Positions 7,089 to 13,667 of a stretch of 13,667 nucleotides of DNA are shown piece by piece. Position numbers and translations under genes: made by a program. Below the pieces are notes generated by a model that was not told the origin of the DNA, made no database searches, and saw nothing but the letters and a program-made list of their open reading frames with translations. Every line of letters starts with the position of its first letter. The stretch's first letter is position 1. The stretch is from Candidatus Zixiibacteriota bacterium (lineage in GTDB: Bacteria; Zixibacteria; MSB-5A5; GN15; PGXB01): assembly GCA_003641425.1 (NCBI GenBank), contig QNAH01000026.1, forward strand, positions 1 to 13,667, read 5' to 3'.

Positions 7089-10000
7089 ATGAAATTCGCC
7101 AATTACGTTCATTTACATACCCATAGTCAATACTCGCTTCTGGACGGGGCCTGCAAGCTCGATCCGCTGATCGAGCTGGCCAAACAATATAAAATGCCGG
7201 CCCTGGCTATCACCGATCACGGCAACCTGTTTGCCGCGGCTGAGTTCTACAAAAAAGCCACCCGGGCCGGGATCAAGCCAATTATCGGGACCGAGTCTTA
7301 TGTCGCCGCTGGTTCCCGATTCGACAAACGGCCGTCCGGCAAATTTCCTGATGGCGGTTTTCACCTGGTTCTTCTGGCCAAAAACAGAACCGGTTATCAA
7401 AACCTGATAAAATTGTCATCGGCGGGATTCCTCGAAGGTTTCTATCACCGCCCTCGAATAGATAAGGAGATACTGCGCGAGTGTGCCGAAGGGCTGATCG
7501 CCCTCAGCGCCTGTTTGAAAGGAGAGGTCAGCTGGAACCTGCTGCACGGCAATGTCGATGGGGCAGTTCAGGCGGCCGTTGGACTTCAGGAAATATTCGG
7601 CGAGGGAAATTTTTATCTCGAGATGCAGAATCATGGCATCGACAAAGAACAAATGCTGATTCCCATGATCCATACCATTCATCGCCAGACCGGGATACCA
7701 CTGGTAGCCACCAATGACTGTCACTATTTGCATCGGGAGGACTGGGAGGCGCATGATGCCCTGCTGTGCATCCAGACCGGTAAACTGGTCTCCGATCAGG
7801 ACCGGATGCGTTACAGCACCGACCAGATTTATTTCAAATCGGCTGAAGAAATGACGGAGCTGTTTGCCGAATTCCCCGAAGCGATCGAAAATACGATCAA
7901 GATCGCAGAAGCGTGCAATCTCGAGATAGAAATGGGACACATGCACCTGCCGCATTTCCCGATCCCGGAACCGCATAAGGATGCCGATGAATATGTCCGT
8001 TTCCTTGCCGAAAAGGGTCTGAACGAACGTTATAAAAAAGTTACCGAGGAAATAAGAAAACGGCTTGATTACGAGCTTGACGTTATCAAGCAGATGGGTT
8101 ATGCGGGGTACTTCCTGATTGTCAAAGATTTTATCGACTATGCCCGTACGGTCGATGTCCCGGTCGGGCCGGGGCGTGGATCGGCCGCGGGATCACTGGT
8201 GTCGTACTGCATGGGTATTACAAATATCGATCCGATCAAGTATTCGCTTCTGTTCGAACGTTTTCTTAACCCGGAGCGGATTTCGATGCCCGATATAGAT
8301 ATTGATTTTGCCGACCGCGGGCGCGATAAAATTATCGACTATGTTGTCAAAAAGTACAAAAAGGAAAATGTCTGCCAGATTATAACATTCGGCACCATGG
8401 CCGCTCGCGGGGTTCTCCGGGATGTCGGCCGGGTATTGGGGATGCCGTATTCGGAAGTGGATAAGATCGCCAAAATGGTGCCTTTAGCGGCCCAAATGAC
8501 TCTGGAACAAGCCCTGGTCAAAAACCCCGACCTGAAACAGCTTTATGAAAAAGACGCGAAGGTTAAAAAACTTATCGACCTGTCAAAAACACTGGAAGGG
8601 CTGGCGCGACACGCCTCGACTCATGCCGCCGGGGTGGTCATCGCGCCGGATCACCTGACCAAATATATTCCCCTGTTCAAAGGGTCCAAGGGAGAAATAA
8701 CAACACAGTTCGACATGAAGATGACCGAAGAAATCGGTCTTTTGAAGATGGACTTTCTCGGACTCAGGACTCTGACCGTGATCCAGGACTGCCTGAGAAT
8801 GGTCGAAGAAAATTTCGGCAAAAAAATCGATATCGATTCAATCGACCTGAATGATAAAAAAGTATATAAACTTTTTACACGCGGCGCTACTATCGGCATT
8901 TTTCAGTTTGAATCACCCCGTATGCGAGACTATATGCGCAAGCTGAAGCCGGAAAATCTGACCGATCTGGCTGTCATGAATGCGCTCTATCGTCCGGGGC
9001 CGCTCGACTCGGGCATGATCGATGTCTATATAAACCGTAAGCACGGCCGCCAGAAAGTGAAGTTTCTTCATCCCAAGCTTGAAAAAATACTGAATGAGAC
9101 ATACGGCGTCATTGTTTTTCAGGAACAGGTTCTGCAGATCGCCAATGCCCTGGCTGGATACAGTATGGGTAAGGCCGATATTCTGCGCAAGGCGATGGGG
9201 AAAAAAGTGGCTGAGCTTATGGCGGTGCAGAAAAAGGAATTTCTGGATGGGTGTGATAAGCAAAAAATAGACCCCAAAATAGCCGCCGAGGTTTTTGATC
9301 AAATTGAGACCTTTGCCCGCTACGGTTTCAACAAGGCACACGCCACCGGTTATGCCTATGTTGCATACCAATGCGCCTACCTGAAAGCTCATTACCCTCT
9401 CGAGTTTATGGCCGCCAACATGACTTCAGAAATGGATTCCTCGGATCGCATATATATCCTGATGGAAGAATGCCGCATGATGAATATCACCGTCCTGCCG
9501 CCCGATATCAACGAATCGGAAAAGGGATTCAGCGTCAAGGACAAGAAAATCAGGTTTGGTTTACTGGCGGTCAAAAATGTGGGTGAAGGGGCGGTCGAGG
9601 GAATTGTCGAGGCGAGGAATAAAGACGGGCGTTTCGAGAGTTTTGCCGATCTGGTCAGCCGGGTTAATTTGAAAAATCTAAACCGCCGGACGCTGGAATC
9701 TCTGATCGCCGCCGGCGCCCTTGATTCGATCCCGGGTAACAGAGCTCAAAAGACCGCCGCAGTTGAGGCCATGCTGGAATTCGGACAGAAAGTGCAAACG
9801 GCCTCGAGCACCGCCGATCTCTTTGCCGAATCAGGGGGGATCATCACCAGGAAAGAACCGGATCTGCCGGAAGTCGCCGACTGGTCGGTTTCGAAAAGAC
9901 TGGCGGCGGAAAAGGAAATGCTCGGTTTTTATGTCTCCGGGCACCCCCTTGACCGGTTCCGGTCCGAACTGGTCGCTTTCGGGACGGTCGATACAATCAG

Positions 10001-10526
10001 CCTGGCCAATGTCAAGGACGGCCGTGAAGTGCGGCAGGGCGGGATCATTTCGAATATCAAATTGATGAACGATAAGCGCGGCAACCGTATGGCTTTTGTC
10101 ACGCTGGAGGATTTCAAAGGGACGACCGAGATGATAATCTTCTCCGATTGCTATGAAAAGGGGAAGGATCATATTTTTGAGGATAATATTGTCATGATGC
10201 AGGGTCGTGTATCGACCCGCGAGGGAGAAGCGCCGAAAGTCATTGTCAACGATCTGTACCCGCTTGATTCGTTATCCGAAAGATTTGACTGCCAGCTTGT
10301 TATTAAATTGGACGAGGAGACTCCGGAAAGAAAGCTGGTGGCGGTGGAAAATGTGCTGGGTAAAAACCAGGGGAAAACCCCGGTAATTTTTGCCGCCCGG
10401 CGCAACGGCGATGAATATTTTATCCGTTCGAAGCGATTTGCGGTCGCCCCGAATCAGAAATTACTGCTAAAACTCAAAGAAATCCTCGGGGACTCATCAG
10501 TTTACCTGCAACCGCCGAATAAATAA
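7089..10526 (+). CDS. dnaE: DNA polymerase III alpha subunit
   Basis: This 1145-residue protein is the replicative polymerase of the DnaE (DnaE1-like) class, of usual length. The N-terminal PHP domain starts with HLHTHSQYSLLDG (8-20) and keeps the family's likely metal-binding residues (H8-H12 cluster, D19, D43-H44, E69, H92, ACLKGE, NDCHY). The polymerase core has GPGRGSAAGS (from about 360), the catalytic PDIDIDF aspartates (D402/D404/D406) and D555 in KMDFLGL. LYRPGPLDSGM and YGFNKAHA are also typical. A likely clamp-binding motif, TADLF (908-912), sits where E. coli has QADMF. An OB-fold follows at about 980-1060, then a short C-terminal domain. The start agrees with the family N-terminus, although no Shine-Dalgarno sequence is visible; two tiny reading frames precede it. 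It is flanked by unrelated genes and may share a transcript with the thioredoxin pair. Confidence 0.97.
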   Translation: MKFANYVHLHTHSQYSLLDGACKLDPLIELAKQYKMPALAITDHGNLFAAAEFYKKATRAGIKPIIGTESYVAAGSRFDKRPSGKFPDGGFHLVLLAKNRTGYQNLIKLSSAGFLEGFYHRPRIDKEILRECAEGLIALSACLKGEVSWNLLHGNVDGAVQAAVGLQEIFGEGNFYLEMQNHGIDKEQMLIPMIHTIHRQTGIPLVATNDCHYLHREDWEAHDALLCIQTGKLVSDQDRMRYSTDQIYFKSAEEMTELFAEFPEAIENTIKIAEACNLEIEMGHMHLPHFPIPEPHKDADEYVRFLAEKGLNERYKKVTEEIRKRLDYELDVIKQMGYAGYFLIVKDFIDYARTVDVPVGPGRGSAAGSLVSYCMGITNIDPIKYSLLFERFLNPERISMPDIDIDFADRGRDKIIDYVVKKYKKENVCQIITFGTMAARGVLRDVGRVLGMPYSEVDKIAKMVPLAAQMTLEQALVKNPDLKQLYEKDAKVKKLIDLSKTLEGLARHASTHAAGVVIAPDHLTKYIPLFKGSKGEITTQFDMKMTEEIGLLKMDFLGLRTLTVIQDCLRMVEENFGKKIDIDSIDLNDKKVYKLFTRGATIGIFQFESPRMRDYMRKLKPENLTDLAVMNALYRPGPLDSGMIDVYINRKHGRQKVKFLHPKLEKILNETYGVIVFQEQVLQIANALAGYSMGKADILRKAMGKKVAELMAVQKKEFLDGCDKQKIDPKIAAEVFDQIETFARYGFNKAHATGYAYVAYQCAYLKAHYPLEFMAANMTSEMDSSDRIYILMEECRMMNITVLPPDINESEKGFSVKDKKIRFGLLAVKNVGEGAVEGIVEARNKDGRFESFADLVSRVNLKNLNRRTLESLIAAGALDSIPGNRAQKTAAVEAMLEFGQKVQTASSTADLFAESGGIITRKEPDLPEVADWSVSKRLAAEKEMLGFYVSGHPLDRFRSELVAFGTVDTISLANVKDGREVRQGGIISNIKLMNDKRGNRMAFVTLEDFKGTTEMIIFSDCYEKGKDHIFEDNIVMMQGRVSTREGEAPKVIVNDLYPLDSLSERFDCQLVIKLDEETPERKLVAVENVLGKNQGKTPVIFAARRNGDEYFIRSKRFAVAPNQKLLLKLKEILGDSSVYLQPPNK

Positions 10527-10557
10527 AAAAGAAACTTTTCTAATCTTTAATATGTTT

Positions 10558-10563
10558 TATATT
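10558..10563 (+). promoter_or_regulatory. weak candidate -10 box for the thioredoxin pair
   Basis: TATATT (5/6) lies 42 nt ahead of the ATG at 10605, in A+T-rich DNA. The -35 at 17-nt spacing (CTTTTC) is poor. No terminator hairpin is visible after dnaE, so the pair may instead be read from the dnaE transcript. Confidence 0.25.
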
Positions 10564-10604
10564 GTAAAAGTCGATAAGAAATCGTCAAGATAAGGTGGTT
10601 TGTA

Positions 10605-11162
10605 ATGAAAAGGCTTCTTAGCTTGTTGCTGGTTTTTGCTCTTGTTTTTCCGATTGTTGCGGCGAGTGATAGCAGCAAAAAAGATTCTGCTGAGGGTAAC
10701 AAAAAGTCCGAAGAAGCAACAGAAATCAACTGGGTTAAATACGATGAAGGATTGAAGATGGCCAAAGAGAGCGGGAAGCATATTCTGATCAATTTCACCA
10801 CACCCTGGTGCGGTTACTGCAAAAAGATGAACCGGACGACCTTCAAGGAGCCCGAGGTTATCAAGATGCTCGATGAATCATTTATTTCTATCAAGGTGGA
10901 CGGCGACTCCCAAAAAGAACTCAATATAGACGGCTACAAGATTACAGAGCGCGATCTCAGCCGCGCCGAATATCGCGTCCGGGGATACCCCACCTATTGG
11001 CTCCTTAAACCCGAGGGCGAAAAACTCGGCTATATAAGCGGTTATCAGGAGGCCGGTAATTTCCTTGATTTGCTCTATTTCATGAAAGAGTCATTGTATG
11101 ATAAAATGGAATTCAAAGAATATATGCAAAACGGCGGGCGTAAAGCCTTTTCCAAAGGATAA
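10605..11162 (+). CDS. exported thioredoxin-fold protein (Thioredoxin_7 / DsbD C-terminal-like)
   Basis: This 185-residue protein has a Sec signal peptide (MKRLL, hydrophobic core, cleavage after IVAA at residue 20), a short charged linker, and one thioredoxin domain. The active site is WCGYC (C69, C72) in TPWCGYCKKM, followed by NRTTF; this arrangement is typical of thioredoxin_7 domains and of the periplasmic C-terminal domain of DsbD. The cis-proline loop is GYPTYW. It would act as a periplasmic dithiol-disulfide reductase or isomerase; the partner protein is not visible. AAGGTGG lies 6 nt before the ATG. A second thioredoxin-fold gene begins 12 nt after its stop, so they form an operon. 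No lipobox is present, so it should be soluble, unlike its neighbour. Confidence 0.85.
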   Translation: MKRLLSLLLVFALVFPIVAASDSSKKDSAEGNKKSEEATEINWVKYDEGLKMAKESGKHILINFTTPWCGYCKKMNRTTFKEPEVIKMLDESFISIKVDGDSQKELNIDGYKITERDLSRAEYRVRGYPTYWLLKPEGEKLGYISGYQEAGNFLDLLYFMKESLYDKMEFKEYMQNGGRKAFSKG

Positions 11163-11174
11163 GCAGGAGGACCG

Positions 11175-11687
11175 ATGAAAAAAGATTTTATAATTGTCCT
11201 GGGTTTCGCGTTAATGGCAGTGTTGCTTGTTTCGTGTTCATCATCATCCGAAAAGGGCGGCGGCGGTTCGAATAAAACGAATCTTACTTCACTCAGTGTC
11301 ATGGATATCGATGGTAATACCCATTCGTTTGGAGAATATGTCGGGCAAAAGCCCCTGATAATTAATTTCTGGGGGACATGGTGTCCTCCCTGCAAAAGAG
11401 AGATGCCGGATATCAAACGCATTTATGATGAATATCGGGACCGCGGTCTTGAAATTATCGGCCTGGCGGTAAGAAGCACTCCCGAGCAGGTCAAAGCATA
11501 TACTTCACAGTTCGGTTATGACTGGGTGATGTGGATGGCTGATGCCAACAATGCCAAGGCACTTGGTATCGGTTCCGGTGTACCGTACACTGTGTTCATC
11601 GACAATAACGGTAATATCCTCAATGAGACCTTTACCGGGTGGCGAACTTATGACGATTTCAAGCGTATGGTTGAAAAGATAATCTAA
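11175..11687 (+). CDS. TlpA/ResA-like thioredoxin-fold lipoprotein
   Basis: This 170-residue protein begins with a lipoprotein signal (MKKDF, hydrophobic stretch, lipobox LVSC with C21), then a Ser/Gly-rich linker. The domain opens with the usual LSVMDIDGNTHSFGEYVG segment of the AhpC/TSA-Redoxin superfamily. The active site is FWGTWCPPCKREMP (C70, C73), with CPPC as in TlpA, ResA and CcmG. The cis-proline loop is GVPYTVF. It should be a membrane-tethered reductase facing the periplasm; related proteins reduce apocytochrome c or feed other thiol enzymes, but no cytochrome c maturation genes are in the window. AGGAGG precedes the ATG. It is the last gene of the operon and is followed by a strong terminator. 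Confidence 0.9.
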   Translation: MKKDFIIVLGFALMAVLLVSCSSSSEKGGGGSNKTNLTSLSVMDIDGNTHSFGEYVGQKPLIINFWGTWCPPCKREMPDIKRIYDEYRDRGLEIIGLAVRSTPEQVKAYTSQFGYDWVMWMADANNAKALGIGSGVPYTVFIDNNGNILNETFTGWRTYDDFKRMVEKII

Positions 11688-11708
11688 TTTAATTGAAATA
11701 TATTTTAT

Positions 11709-11738
11709 AAGCGGCGTTTTTTTTAACGCCGCTTTTTT
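11709..11738 (+). terminator. strong rho-independent terminator of the thioredoxin operon
   Basis: A perfect 10-bp stem (11709-11718 and 11725-11734, core GCGGCG) with a T6 loop is followed by a run of six Ts. It begins 21 nt after the stop. The minus-strand version lacks a proper T-run after the stem, so it is a weak terminator at best for the convergent GNAT gene. Confidence 0.85.
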
Positions 11739-11781
11739 ATACGGGGAATGAAAAGCTCCGCGAGATATTTCCCATTTAGAA

Positions 11782-12216
11782 TCAATCATCTTCAGATGAG
11801 CGTTTGGAACCGTAGATAATATCTTCATAAAATTCATAGCCGGCCTTCTCAAAGGCCGACAGCGACGGTGTATTCCAGTCTTCGATAAGGGCGGAGATGA
11901 CCCTGGTGCCCAATCCGTGTAGGAATTCCTCGGCCGCTCTGATTAAATGTGCCGCCAGGCCATGCCCGCGGTATTCCGGGTCGACTGCCAGACGGTTGAT
12001 CCAGCCTTTGCGGCCGTCCGACGTCCCGACGATGACACCAATCATGGTATCGCCGTCAAACATCCCGAAAAAACAGGTCTCGGCGCGTGCGAATTCGGAC
12101 TCCATCGCCTCGCGCGAATCCCGCCCTTTGGGGCGGTATTTCAGTCCGGCACGAGACCAGAGTGAGATTATGGCATCATAATCGGAGCTGTCAAGATGCC
12201 GAATGGGGTAATCCAT
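11782..12216 (-). CDS. GNAT-family N-acetyltransferase
   Basis: This 144-residue cytoplasmic protein is a single GNAT domain that would transfer an acetyl group from acetyl-CoA. It starts with the usual IRHLDSSDYDAI segment. Acetyl-CoA-binding motif A is INRLAVDPEYRGHGLAAHL, with the pyrophosphate-binding RGHGLA at 83-88. The motif B region is NTPSLSAFEKAGYEFYED, common in RimI-like members. The substrate cannot be told. A frame extends up to 12249, but the ATG at 12216 has GGAGG 7 nt before it and gives the natural family start. It overlaps the end of the DUF116 gene by 26 nt, so the two are co-transcribed and probably translationally coupled. Confidence 0.85.
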   Translation of the reverse strand: MDYPIRHLDSSDYDAIISLWSRAGLKYRPKGRDSREAMESEFARAETCFFGMFDGDTMIGVIVGTSDGRKGWINRLAVDPEYRGHGLAAHLIRAAEEFLHGLGTRVISALIEDWNTPSLSAFEKAGYEFYEDIIYGSKRSSEDD

Positions 12217-12880
12217 ACTTTTCCTCCAGAATGGCTTCCACTCTGTCAATCATTGTCTCGGTTGTAAACGGTTTGTCGGCCCAGTGTTCGCACCCGGTGA
12301 AATTGAGATAGACACCCCGCGACGGAACCCCGGCTTCTTTGGCAGAACGCATCCCGGAGGCCAGAGTAAGAATGCAGGATATCCCGATCACGGCCAGCGA
12401 CTGTTTCTCTTTCTTTATTCTCTGTATTTGTTCGGTCAGTTTTCGTTTGGAGAAATACCCATCGACACCATACTTGTCCGCAACCTGCATTATTTTATTG
12501 ATCGAGCAGTTGGGGGCGCAACGGGTGCAGACCTTTCCCAATCGTTTCTGTTTTCGTTCGCATTTATCTCCCATAAGGGACATGCAGTCGGGAAGGATCA
12601 GGACGGTGTCCTTTGTTTTATTGAAGGCATCGCGGTTGATATATTCGAATACCTGATAATAAATCGCCTCTACCAGATAAAGCTGTTTCGGAGTCTGCCG
12701 GAAAGTCTGATCACTGCGATCCGAGGTATCATGCAATGTTTTGAGATAGAAAGCATCGATGTTCTTAAATTCTTCGCTGAAAAGTTCCAGCCCTTCATGT
12801 AGGATCTTTTTCGTGAAAGCATCGAGCTTATCATAGAAATTGTCGTCGATACGAAAAGTGATTATCGGTTTTTCGGCCAT
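12191..12880 (-). CDS. DUF116 domain protein, cysteine-rich
   Basis: This 229-residue protein matches the DUF116 pattern: LILPDCM (C99), a cluster C107, C118, C121, C125 in GKVCTRCAPNCSI, an IGISCIL segment (C169), and GVPSRGVYLNFTGCEHW (C197). DUF116 has no established function that I know; seven cysteines in conserved places suggest a metal or iron-sulfur centre, which is inference. The first 90 residues are helical and charged, without a signal peptide, so it should be cytoplasmic. There is no Shine-Dalgarno sequence before the ATG at 12880, and the candidate promoter lies almost against the start codon. The downstream GNAT gene begins inside its last codons. The terminator at 12929-12956 separates it from the TPR gene, so it heads its own two-gene unit. 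Confidence 0.82.
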   Translation of the reverse strand: MAEKPIITFRIDDNFYDKLDAFTKKILHEGLELFSEEFKNIDAFYLKTLHDTSDRSDQTFRQTPKQLYLVEAIYYQVFEYINRDAFNKTKDTVLILPDCMSLMGDKCERKQKRLGKVCTRCAPNCSINKIMQVADKYGVDGYFSKRKLTEQIQRIKKEKQSLAVIGISCILTLASGMRSAKEAGVPSRGVYLNFTGCEHWADKPFTTETMIDRVEAILEEKYGLPHSAS

Positions 12881-12889
12881 GTCTTAAAT

Positions 12890-12918
12890 ATAGTAATTTC
12901 ATTCGCGTTTTTCTACAA
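12890..12918 (-). promoter_or_regulatory. candidate promoter immediately before the DUF116 gene
   Basis: On the minus strand TTGTAG (12918-12913) is 17 nt from TACTAT (12895-12890), with an overlapping TATATT (12892-12887). Transcription would start within a few bases of the ATG at 12880, giving a near-leaderless mRNA. This fits the missing ribosome site. The hexamers are only moderate matches. Confidence 0.4.
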
Positions 12919-12928
12919 TACTGATAAT

Positions 12929-12956
12929 AAAAAACCGGCTGATTTGAATCAACCGG
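12929..12956 (-). terminator. rho-independent terminator of the TPR lipoprotein gene
   Basis: In minus-strand RNA a 10-bp stem (12956-12947 with 12944-12935, one U-G pair, core CCGG) is followed by a T6 run (12934-12929). It begins about 30 nt past the stop of the gene at 12987-13532. Confidence 0.8.
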
Positions 12957-12986
12957 CCTTGAGGAGAGTTGATCGCCTGTGGGCAA

Positions 12987-13532
12987 TCAAAGTCTTGTCT
13001 TTTTCTTATGGCCCCAGTTTTTCATGGTCTTGTCGACCTTCATCCGGTTCCGAGCCTCGATAGCCTCCCGGTTTTCAGGATTGTATTGAATGGCCAGTGA
13101 ATATTCTGTCCCGGCCTTTTTGGCATTGCCCAGTTTTTCCCAGCTGTAACCGATGGCCAGATGTAATTCCGATCTGACGAATCTGTTTTCGGGCGAATAC
13201 TTTAGACTCACGCCCAGGGCCTCGACAGCAATAGCATATTCGCGTTTTTTCTGCATGGTGAGGCCAAGATAGTAATGAGCCTCCCAATTACTGTGATTGA
13301 ATTTGATCGCTTTCTCGCAATGCTTCCTGGCCTGCTTGTATTTGCCGTTGTAATAAAATTTCTTGGCCTGCCTGAGATGATTTTCCGATGATGCGATTTC
13401 GGTCTTGGTGGGATGAACGATAATGGCCTTTTTGGCCTCAGACGGCTGTGTTTTTACAATCACCACTTTGCGGGTACATCCCGCCATGATTAAAAGAACA
13501 AGACTTAATGACAGGAGTAGGAATTTTCTCAT
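12987..13532 (-). CDS. TPR-repeat lipoprotein
   Basis: This 181-residue protein starts with a lipoprotein signal peptide (MRKFLLLSLSLVLL, lipobox IMAGC, C19). A linker to about residue 48 is followed by three tetratricopeptide repeats, roughly 49-82, 83-116 and 120-154, with typical small/aromatic positions (e.g. AKKFYYNGKYKQARKHCEKA and AHYYLGLTMQ). The C-terminus is basic (KKKTRL). TPR lipoproteins scaffold protein complexes at the envelope; the partner here is unknown. GGAGG lies 5 nt before the ATG. It is single, closed by the terminator at 12929-12956. A weak promoter may lie at about 13573-13602 (TTCAGG, 17 nt, GATAAT on the minus strand). Confidence 0.85.
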   Translation of the reverse strand: MRKFLLLSLSLVLLIMAGCTRKVVIVKTQPSEAKKAIIVHPTKTEIASSENHLRQAKKFYYNGKYKQARKHCEKAIKFNHSNWEAHYYLGLTMQKKREYAIAVEALGVSLKYSPENRFVRSELHLAIGYSWEKLGNAKKAGTEYSLAIQYNPENREAIEARNRMKVDKTMKNWGHKKKTRL

Positions 13533-13637
13533 ACGGCCTCCGACTTTTTAAAATTGTCACATATCTATCATATAATTATCGGCAGTTTTTGAATTTTCCT
13601 GAAAAACAGGTCTTTAGTCGAATTGGGTATTAGGCGA

Positions 13638-13666
13638 TTGACAGGGCGGGGAGAAATGAATATATT
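13638..13666 (+). promoter_or_regulatory. near-consensus sigma70 promoter facing out of the window
   Basis: TTGACA (13638-13643, perfect) is separated by exactly 17 nt from TATATT (13661-13666, 5/6). Transcription would start just beyond the window and run right, divergent from the TPR gene. Confidence 0.6.
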
Positions 13667-13667
13667 C

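Noticed and set aside
12284..12802. Plus-strand 172-codon frame opposite the DUF116 gene
   Set aside because: The minus-strand frame carries the conserved cysteine pattern; this one is its shadow.
1..13667. CRISPR array, tRNA/rRNA genes, insertion sequences or integrase
   Set aside because: I found no regularly spaced repeats, clover-leaf candidates, transposase or recombinase frames, or flanking terminal repeats by reading; a dedicated search was not possible.

Overview
The window looks like a chromosomal segment of an uncultured Gram-negative-type bacterium. The best lineage clue is the C-terminal dockerin-like tail of the secreted protease at 500-2023. Its two repeats have the form 'GDAD.NG..NILDVTYIISYLYKGGPAP', which I associate with the candidate phylum Zixibacteria and its FCB-superphylum neighbours. 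That placement is inference; no rRNA or tRNA gene is present to confirm it. Most genes have clear Shine-Dalgarno sequences (GGAGG-like), and there are several signal peptides and two lipoboxes.

Layout, left to right. (1) 60-413: a tiny minus-strand lysine-rich Cys/His protein with a near-consensus promoter and a rho-independent terminator. (2) 500-2023, minus strand: a secreted M6-type metalloprotease with thrombospondin type-3 and dockerin repeats, interrupted by one in-frame TAG. (3) 2265-3972, plus strand: a promoter and a two-gene operon for 3-hydroxyacyl-CoA dehydrogenase and enoyl-CoA hydratase (fatty-acid beta-oxidation or the butyrate/crotonyl-CoA route). (4) 4047-6926, plus strand: an exported M1-like gluzincin metallopeptidase closely followed by a LysE-family exporter. 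(5) 7089-10526, plus strand: dnaE, the replicative DNA polymerase III alpha subunit. (6) 10605-11687, plus strand: two consecutive exported thioredoxin-fold proteins, one periplasmic and one lipoprotein, closed by a strong terminator. (7) 11782-12880, minus strand: a DUF116 cysteine-rich protein overlapping a GNAT acetyltransferase. (8) 12987-13532, minus strand: a TPR lipoprotein with its own terminator. (9) 13638-13666: a near-consensus promoter pointing out of the right edge.

Most of this is housekeeping or common accessory content, and I do not see a mobile element, CRISPR array, phage module or defence island. The points most worth a second look are the amber-interrupted protease, the DUF116-GNAT overlapping pair with an apparently near-leaderless promoter, the M1-like peptidase that lacks the aminopeptidase GxMEN motif, the small Lys-rich Cys/His protein, and the paired exported thioredoxins.
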